Shown: one piece after another, positions 58,885-64,000 of the stretch
How positions within the stretch are numbered: position 1 is the first letter of the stretch
How the letters are laid out: the number at the start of each line of letters is the position of its first letter
Source of the DNA: Phycomyces nitens
Taxonomy: Eukaryota; Mucoromycota; Mucoromycetes; Mucorales; Phycomycetaceae
Reading direction: 5' to 3'
Length of the DNA: 64,000 nt
Assembly (NCBI GenBank): GCA_022702545.1
Contig: JAHRBC010000004.1
Coordinates: 2,418,001-2,482,000 of the forward strand
Made by a program: the position numbers and the translations under genes
The notes under the pieces: generated by a model
Told to the model about the DNA's origin: nothing
What the model saw: the letters and a program-made list of their open reading frames with translations, nothing else
The model's database searches: none

Positions 58885-60221
58885 TTATGCAACTGAGTGT
58901 TGCAATGGCTTTTCGGTCATGATAATATTAGGTGATATTGGATGAATAGTTGGTGTTGAAGACCCAGATGGAATTGCCGATGTATTCGTATATAGCGTGC
59001 CTTCTTCGTCACTTAGGAAACCCATATCCAGCCTATGTAATGTTGGTTTTTCTCTCGTGATATCATCACCATGACGACGGCCAGAAGGAGTCATGTGGTC
59101 GATTTCAATAGCAACATATGGACAGTCTGGCATGACAAAGGAGTCCGGCTTATGCTCAATGCTGTAGAACAAGGCTTTGAAGCTAAAGTGGGTGATTCCA
59201 AGATAACTGAGTCTAGAGTGGGCAGATTTGTCCATCTTGGGAAGAAATTGACGGGCAATAAAGAATACCACAAGTGCATAAATCGATCCTCCCACAAGGT
59301 CAATGAGATAGTGATGGGTGAGATACATGGTAGACCACCACAACCACATGGTATATGCCACACCCACGGGCCACATCTTGGGAAATAGATAGGTGAGAAA
59401 GAGCATCTCCATGGTGGCCGACCCAGAATGAAGAGAAGGAAATGCTCCAAACACCAAAGGCGAGTTTCCAAAGGTAGATCCATACAATTCCAACCCAAGG
59501 ATCTTGTCAATTCTCGCCAAACCGCCAGCTTCTCCTGGGATAGAGTAATTGGCAGGTGCAGAGCCATAAATCAGTTCGTACCCTATTAGAATGAATTAGA
59601 AGACAGTATTGGAGATTCATGAAATTGGTGGGTGAATAATAATAATAGAAAAGAGAGCTTACAAGGAGACGCATTAGGAAAGAGAAGTTGTGTCAATACG
59701 CCGGCAATGTTCATGTACCCAAATGCCTGGCCAAACAAGTCAAGACATCCTGGAGGTCCAAAGCTGAACAATAAAGCAGCCAAAACAAACGGAAATGAGA
59801 AATGAATGACACCATATGGAAGCCAAGCTAAAACATCCAAGATTGGGTGTGTGTGACTAGAAATTATTTCTGATAGATTAGCACCATAGAGAATTCTTTC
59901 GAGAGTCGGGAGGATGTTGACAAAGATGTGGTGAGGACGGTATTCGACAGCAATGAATTGGCAGGCATAGAATGTAATCAGCCAGGCAAAGATGGGTGCC
60001 GCAGGTACAATAAAGCGACGGATATAAGGCACAATCAAACCGATACAAAACACGGCTAATATTCCACACCGTAAGATTAGGTTGGGTTTCTGGATAATTA
60101 TAAAATCAATCAAGACCAACAGTCCGAGAAACACATATTTGAGGTCATAGTATGTCCACTGATGTCTTTGGATAAAAGACAATATTGATTTTGCTACTGC
60201 CGAGGGATGCCAAGATTTCAT
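58885..60221 (-). CDS. AUR1: Inositol phosphorylceramide synthase catalytic subunit
   Basis: Transfers phosphoinositol from phosphatidylinositol to ceramide in the Golgi, an essential fungal step and the target of aureobasidin A in other species. Two exons, 60221-59663 and 59582-58885, give 418 residues (yeast Aur1: 401). The N-terminal half has several membrane segments and WTYYDLKYVF, AVEYRPHHIFVNILPTLERI and LYGANLSEII. The junction restores SPWYELIYGSAPANYSIPGE. The lipid phosphate phosphatase-like active motifs are GAFPSLHSGSATMEMLFLTY (Ser-x-x-His) and LTHHYLIDLVGGSIYAL (catalytic His and Asp). The 80-residue cytosolic tail is Ser/Thr/Pro-rich. Start at 60221 begins MKSWHPSAVAK. The gene is complete and intact. 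Confidence 0.96.
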
Positions 60222-60996
60222 TTTGAGGGATATCAGAGTGTAGGATTAATGGAGGGCCTCAATCACAGTCTGGACAAGGTGTACTGTGTAGAGTGTAATT
60301 AGATATATATAAGCATATATAAAGAAGAAGAAGAAAATAGGATAATTATACGTAGAATTAGGAAGAGCAAGAAAAGAAGTGAAAAAAAAAAGTATTAAAG
60401 TCAAAAAAAAAAGCGACAGAATCTCAACTTGATTTTTTCTTGTAAATGTTTTACCATTTTGTGTGCCATGGCGCTCTCTTTGGATATCTGGATTTGTCTA
60501 ACCACTGACTTTCTTATTTTGCTTCTTGCCCTTCTCTTATTCGGCCCAATGGGCGGATTAATGATTATACCGAAATATCTCTTTTTGTATTAATATTTAT
60601 GGCATGCTTGAACCAGGGTTAAACATCTTTAACGATTAAAAGACTGACAATTTTTCAGTCATCTTCATTGTACATGTGCCTGCTATCAATATTGGTCTTT
60701 ACACATGTCAAGTATATTCCCAGCCTTGAATATGTGGTGATTATTACAAAATTCAGTTGTCTCTTTTTCATATGTATTTGTTTTCTGTTGACGGACCAGG
60801 CGGTTAAACAGTAACCGTCTTGTACTATTTTTTTTTTATTTGTCGGTGCACACGGTTTAATAGGCGATTAGAATAGTTGTGCTGGATATGGAAGGAGTTT
60901 ATTTAGAAGCACATATACTAAATGCGAACAAGAAGCTAAAAAAGGAATGAAGTTATGGACAGGGTACGAAAAAAGAAATAAAAAGGACATGTGATT
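60222..60996. other. Promoter of the Aur1 gene and 3' flank of the next gene
   Basis: 775 bases. Poly-A and GAAGA runs at 60321-60410 lie close to the Aur1 start, i.e. a TTC/T-rich leader on its coding strand. No gene supported. Confidence 0.5.
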
Positions 60997-61839
60997 TTAA
61001 GAGTGGTCTTGTACGACAATGATGGTGGTTGGGACTGGTTCTTCCTGTGACTGCAATTGCCATCCCTCTTCTGTCTCCAAAGCAGAGCCGTAGGGGTTAA
61101 TCCCGGCCTGAGCGAATACCCAATCAAAGGCATCGGCTGGAGCCTCGACCACCAGCCAGTAGAGCTGACGTTTCTTGAGCACAATTACATCATCGGGGAT
61201 CCATTCAAGAACACCAAAGGGACTCTCCTCATCTTCAAGGTCTTCTGGAGCAACCTTGAGGGTTTTTTCGGCTACACAGTTGACGTTGTCGGGCACATTC
61301 TTCCAGAGCCCGCTGTGTGTGGTCGTGCAAACCTTAACGGTGGCTTGGAGGGATGACAGATCAGGGCTACGGACAGCCAATTGAACGGAAGTAAGGTGGA
61401 CATGGCCCCGGTGGAAGATACGGTCCCACCATCCTTCGTCCATTGTCTTTTTGAACATGCCGTTTGCAGCGACCTTTGCGGCCGAGACGGGCGAAAGGGA
61501 GGGGTGAGGAGAAAAGGCGATTGCGGCAGCCTGGTTAGGGGTGATCTTTTGACCAGAGATGTTTTCGACTGGTGGGAATCCGGTGTGTAGCACTGTCTTT
61601 GGCTGTACCTCTGCTGCAATCATAGCCAGTGTTGCTTCAGACGTCTCAAACGACTGCCAGTACTGCGCCAGTTGGGTCGGGGTTGGGGTTAGGGCCAGGC
61701 AGTGCATAACTAATCCCACGCCTACAAGAGAGAGGATGAATCGACGGACATAGAGCCATCGACGCTGGGTTGCTCTTGTCATCTGGTGTTCTTCCTGGTC
61801 ATTTCCCAGGTAAATTGCGTATTCGTTCTCTTTTCCCAT
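60997..61839 (-). CDS. Unknown single-exon membrane-anchored protein
   Basis: 280 residues, no introns. I do not recognise the family. Residues 1-30 are polar (MGKENEYAIYLGNDQEEHQM), then a basic TRATQRRWLYVRR and one membrane segment, FILSLVGVGLVMHCLAL. This suggests a type II (N-in) anchor. The outside part begins TPTPTQLAQYWQSFETSEAT. It contains FHRGHVHLTSVQLAVRSPDL followed by VKVCTTTHSGLWKNVPDNV, and ends with a beta-type stretch WLVVEAPADAFDWVFAQAGI followed by a short acidic tail. Alternating hydrophobic strands point to a jelly-roll or beta-sandwich domain. An in-frame codon 93 bases upstream would add a second hydrophobic stretch, but the ATG at 61839 has a strong context (ACCACCATGG). 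Lies between Aur1 and Naa50, all three on the minus strand. Confidence 0.75.
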   Translation of the reverse strand: MGKENEYAIYLGNDQEEHQMTRATQRRWLYVRRFILSLVGVGLVMHCLALTPTPTQLAQYWQSFETSEATLAMIAAEVQPKTVLHTGFPPVENISGQKITPNQAAAIAFSPHPSLSPVSAAKVAANGMFKKTMDEGWWDRIFHRGHVHLTSVQLAVRSPDLSSLQATVKVCTTTHSGLWKNVPDNVNCVAEKTLKVAPEDLEDEESPFGVLEWIPDDVIVLKKRQLYWLVVEAPADAFDWVFAQAGINPYGSALETEEGWQLQSQEEPVPTTIIVVQDHS

Positions 61840-62449
61840 GGTGGTCAAGATGTAGGCTTTGAAGGTGAAAAAGAGAAAGGGGGCGGAAAGAGAAGAAGGA
61901 AAACTGAGCCAGAAATCAAGAATCCACAGCACATTTTATCTGTTTTATAAATACGGCGGGAATTAAAGACTACATCTTGGCACAGGCCCTATATACTTTA
62001 TATTTTATTTTATTATTTTATTTTGCCTACGTTTCATGTCCAATAACCATCTTTTCCCCCCTTTTTTGTTGTTGTTGTTATTCTCTTCTTTAGAGTGCTC
62101 AAGTATTGATTATTGTGTCTAATACCACTTCCTGGCTCCCTATTGGCCACCAAACAAGGCAATATTAGCATAGAGATTATCAGCATCTTGGTTGGCACTT
62201 GTTGACTGCGGTATAATCATCATCATCAAACCCTAATATAAAATATACAGTCATCCTCCTATGCCATGCCATGAGGTGTATCTTTAAACGTTTCAAAAGT
62301 GACTTGCATGACTCTTTTTAATCCTATCATCATCAGAGCACTGTCAAAACGCTAATTGATTCCAATTAATCCGTTGTGGCCGTAGTATGGTTGCCAGTAT
62401 ATTAATCTTTATATATATATATATAAAATACAATCCAAAAAAAAAAGCA
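61840..62449. other. Intergenic, promoter of the unknown membrane protein
   Basis: 610 bases; TTTTATT and TTGTTG runs (62000-62075), AT-rich, no gene supported. Confidence 0.5.
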
Positions 62450-63114
62450 TTAAATGGTCTTTGTGAGGACATAGGCATCTCTCTGCTCAATCTTCTTGTA
62501 ATAGTCCTTTACGGTATCTGTAACCTCAAAACCATATTTCTTATAAAACGCCACGGCGGAATCATTGGTCGTCTGGACATGAAGGTGGACAGATTCAGGT
62601 GCTGGTTTCATTTCCTTTGCACACTCCAAAATATGCTCCAACAATTGATTACCTAGATCACTTGCCTTAATACCCTATTCCCAATTCCATGTTCCTTATT
62701 CCCAGTTCTTATGCACATCACACATACCAAGACCAAGGCGTCTGTAAGGTTCAAGAACACCCAAGGTCATCATGTAGATTGTTGTCTTGCCATCCACATT
62801 ATCCTTACGACAACACACAGCACCAACGCAAACATCATTGTAATAAGCTTTATATATATATACATATACATAGATTTATAAAAAGAAAAAATAGATAAAC
62901 ATAAATACTCTTTGTTATTCAGGGCCCTCAGCTGCACATGTCAGTTTAGGAACTTACCCAACTTGGCCAATTCTCCAGACTCGATCACGTCATTATAAAA
63001 CTTCTCGCCATAGTTCACAGGAAACAGGATTGTGTTGAGTTTACGGAGTTGGCCAAGATTGTTGGGAGTAACATCTCCAAGTGAAGTACGCTGGTGTGTG
63101 ATTGTAGGCGACAT
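62450..63114 (-). CDS. NAA50: N-alpha-acetyltransferase Naa50 (NatE catalytic subunit)
   Basis: GNAT-fold enzyme that acetylates N-terminal methionines and some lysines, usually docked on the NatA complex at ribosomes. Three exons, 63114-62958, 62847-62728 and 62652-62450, give 159 residues, the family length. TSLGDVTPNNLGQLRKLNTI and LFPVNYGEKFYNDVIESGEL match the Naa50 N-terminus, including the FPV-Y substrate-binding phrase. The second exon has AYYNDVCVGAVCCRKDN and IYMMTLGVLEPYRRLGLG, where RRLGLG is the acetyl-CoA binding R/Q-x-x-G-x-G motif. The last exon has VHLHVQTTNDSAVAFYKKYG and VKDYYKKIEQRDAYVL. The last acceptor is best placed at 62653, since the upstream AG would create a stop. 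Complete and intact. Confidence 0.95.
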
Positions 63115-63693
63115 TGTATGTTTGATAGACGTGGAAATCAAATGCTAGGAAGCGGGACAGAAAACAAAAGCACAGAGGGCTCATCAGATTAGTGGTCACA
63201 TACACATTTTGACATTCCGATCAAGACGACCCACACCCTCTTATTCTTCTAGTCTTTTTTTTTTTTTTTTTTTAATTATCGATTCTCGGGCAGAGGTCAA
63301 GACAGGCACTGGAACCAAACCTGGGGTTTATTGGTCTTGTATTGTAAATTGCATTGGAGTTTTGTCTTGGAACAGTTAAATTAGATCATCTAGAGCCCTG
63401 TGGTCTGCAGAACATTGAAATACATTCTATCTACAACGTATAGATTAGACTTTTATTTCAACTAGTCTTTAATAAACTCTACTTGCAAACCTTTGCACAT
63501 TTGTCTGACTGAACTTTTTTTTAGTATTATAACATTTGTCTGACTGAACAAGACAGGGCGGCATGAAAAACGCGATAGGTAAGAACGAAAACAAGTCACA
63601 ATGTCATCAAGCCACGCATCCTCGCTGACATTTTTTTTATATTTTATTTTTTTCAAAGTTCGTTTGCTTGATTGTTCGACTGTACAACTCATC
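63115..63693. promoter_or_regulatory. Divergent promoter region, Naa50 (-) and the last gene (+)
   Basis: 579 bases between opposite start codons. Contains a 20-base poly-T tract (63254-63273), which in fungi often keeps promoters nucleosome-free. The duplicated phrase CATTTGTCTGACTGAAC occurs at about 63499 and 63535. Confidence 0.55.
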
Positions 63694-64000
63694 ATGGCCA
63701 ACACTGCAATCGAGACCAAGAAGAGAAAGCGCTCCCACCAATCTAACAAGGCTGGAAAGAAGCAGGCCAAGGTTGTTGAGGAGCCTGTAAAGGAACCCAC
63801 TCCTGAAATCGAAGAGGAAGAGGAAGAGGAAGAGGAAAAAGAAGAGAAGGAAGAAGAAGAAGAAAAGGAAGAGGAAAAGGAGAATGTTGATCCTTTGGCT
63901 AACATTTCCGAGGAAGTTGATGAGAGTGAGTAGTGTGCCTAGCTTTTAAGAAGAAGAAGAAAAGAAGCTCTTGATTGAGTTGGGGATTCATTCCTATAAT
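63694..64000 (+). CDS. Start of a charged nuclear or nucleolar-type protein (cut by window end)
   Basis: Partial. The first exon, 63694 to about 63932 or slightly earlier, reads MANTAIETKKRKRSHQSNKA followed by GKKQAK, a bipartite basic nuclear signal. A run of over thirty Glu/Lys residues and DPLANISEEVDES follow. A donor GTGAGT lies at 63931, so the rest is beyond an intron. Such basic-then-acidic leaders are common in nucleolar proteins, including the N-termini of DEAD-box ribosome-assembly helicases; the fragment is too short to decide. Confidence 0.6.

Noticed and set aside
1..64000. tRNA, rRNA, CRISPR arrays, bacterial operon signals
   Set aside because: No B-box-like GGTTCRANNCC with a foldable partner was noticed, no rRNA core sequence, and no regularly spaced direct repeats; the genome is eukaryotic. 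A tRNAscan run was not possible.

Overview
The window is nuclear DNA from a fungus. Twenty-two protein genes can be supported, nearly all broken by short introns with GTRNGT-type donors and YAG acceptors. Aur1-type inositol phosphorylceramide synthase, Med7, Atg12, a Dal5-family permease, Trm82, fungal 5-aminolevulinate synthase and a fused trehalose-phosphate synthase/phosphatase all point to fungi. AT-rich intergenic DNA, many TA and AAT microsatellites, a cyclin-Y-type cyclin and decayed LINE and Ty3/Gypsy elements suggest an early-diverging lineage, most likely Mucoromycota. That last step is inference. The strain or species cannot be named from the sequence.

Layout. 0.5-8.6 kb: phosphatidylserine synthase (-), 4.3 kb without a clear gene, then a large cyclin-Y-like protein (+). 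8.8-15.5 kb: three minus-strand genes, a GPATCH1-like splicing factor, 5-aminolevulinate synthase and ribosomal protein eS10. 16.2-23.7 kb: Trm82/WDR4 (+), a NIPA-family transporter (-), an unknown coiled-coil protein (+) and Atg12 (-). 26-31 kb: Med7 (-) and a Dal5-type MFS permease (+).

31.2-38.8 kb is a gene-free, very AT-rich island. It holds a large inverted-repeat (foldback) structure, a dispersed third copy of its arm, a LINE reverse-transcriptase relic and a Ty3/Gypsy reverse-transcriptase/RNase H relic. 38.8-42.1 kb carries a large Ser/Pro/Ala-rich minus-strand protein whose last 200 residues resemble the AF4/FMR2 C-terminal domain. A 3 kb gap with one possible decayed coding stretch follows.

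45.3-64 kb is gene-dense: GATA factor (+), CAF1 deadenylase (+), malate dehydrogenase (-), trehalose-phosphate synthase/phosphatase-like protein (+), secreted GH25 lysozyme (-), Nudix CoA-diphosphatase-like protein (+), Aur1 (-), an unknown single-exon membrane protein (-), Naa50 (-) and the start of a charged nuclear or nucleolar-type protein (+).

The genes are mostly unrelated housekeeping genes, as expected for a eukaryotic chromosome. Arrangements with possible regulatory meaning are the divergent pairs eS10/Trm82, NIPA/coiled-coil, malate dehydrogenase/trehalose synthase (with a G-run cluster between them) and Naa50/last gene. The most interesting points are the trehalose-phosphatase domain with an altered catalytic motif, the cyclin-Y box behind about 770 extra residues, the AF4-like candidate, the malate dehydrogenase ending in SKF, and the foldback element. 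No tRNA, rRNA, CRISPR or prokaryote-type element was recognised.
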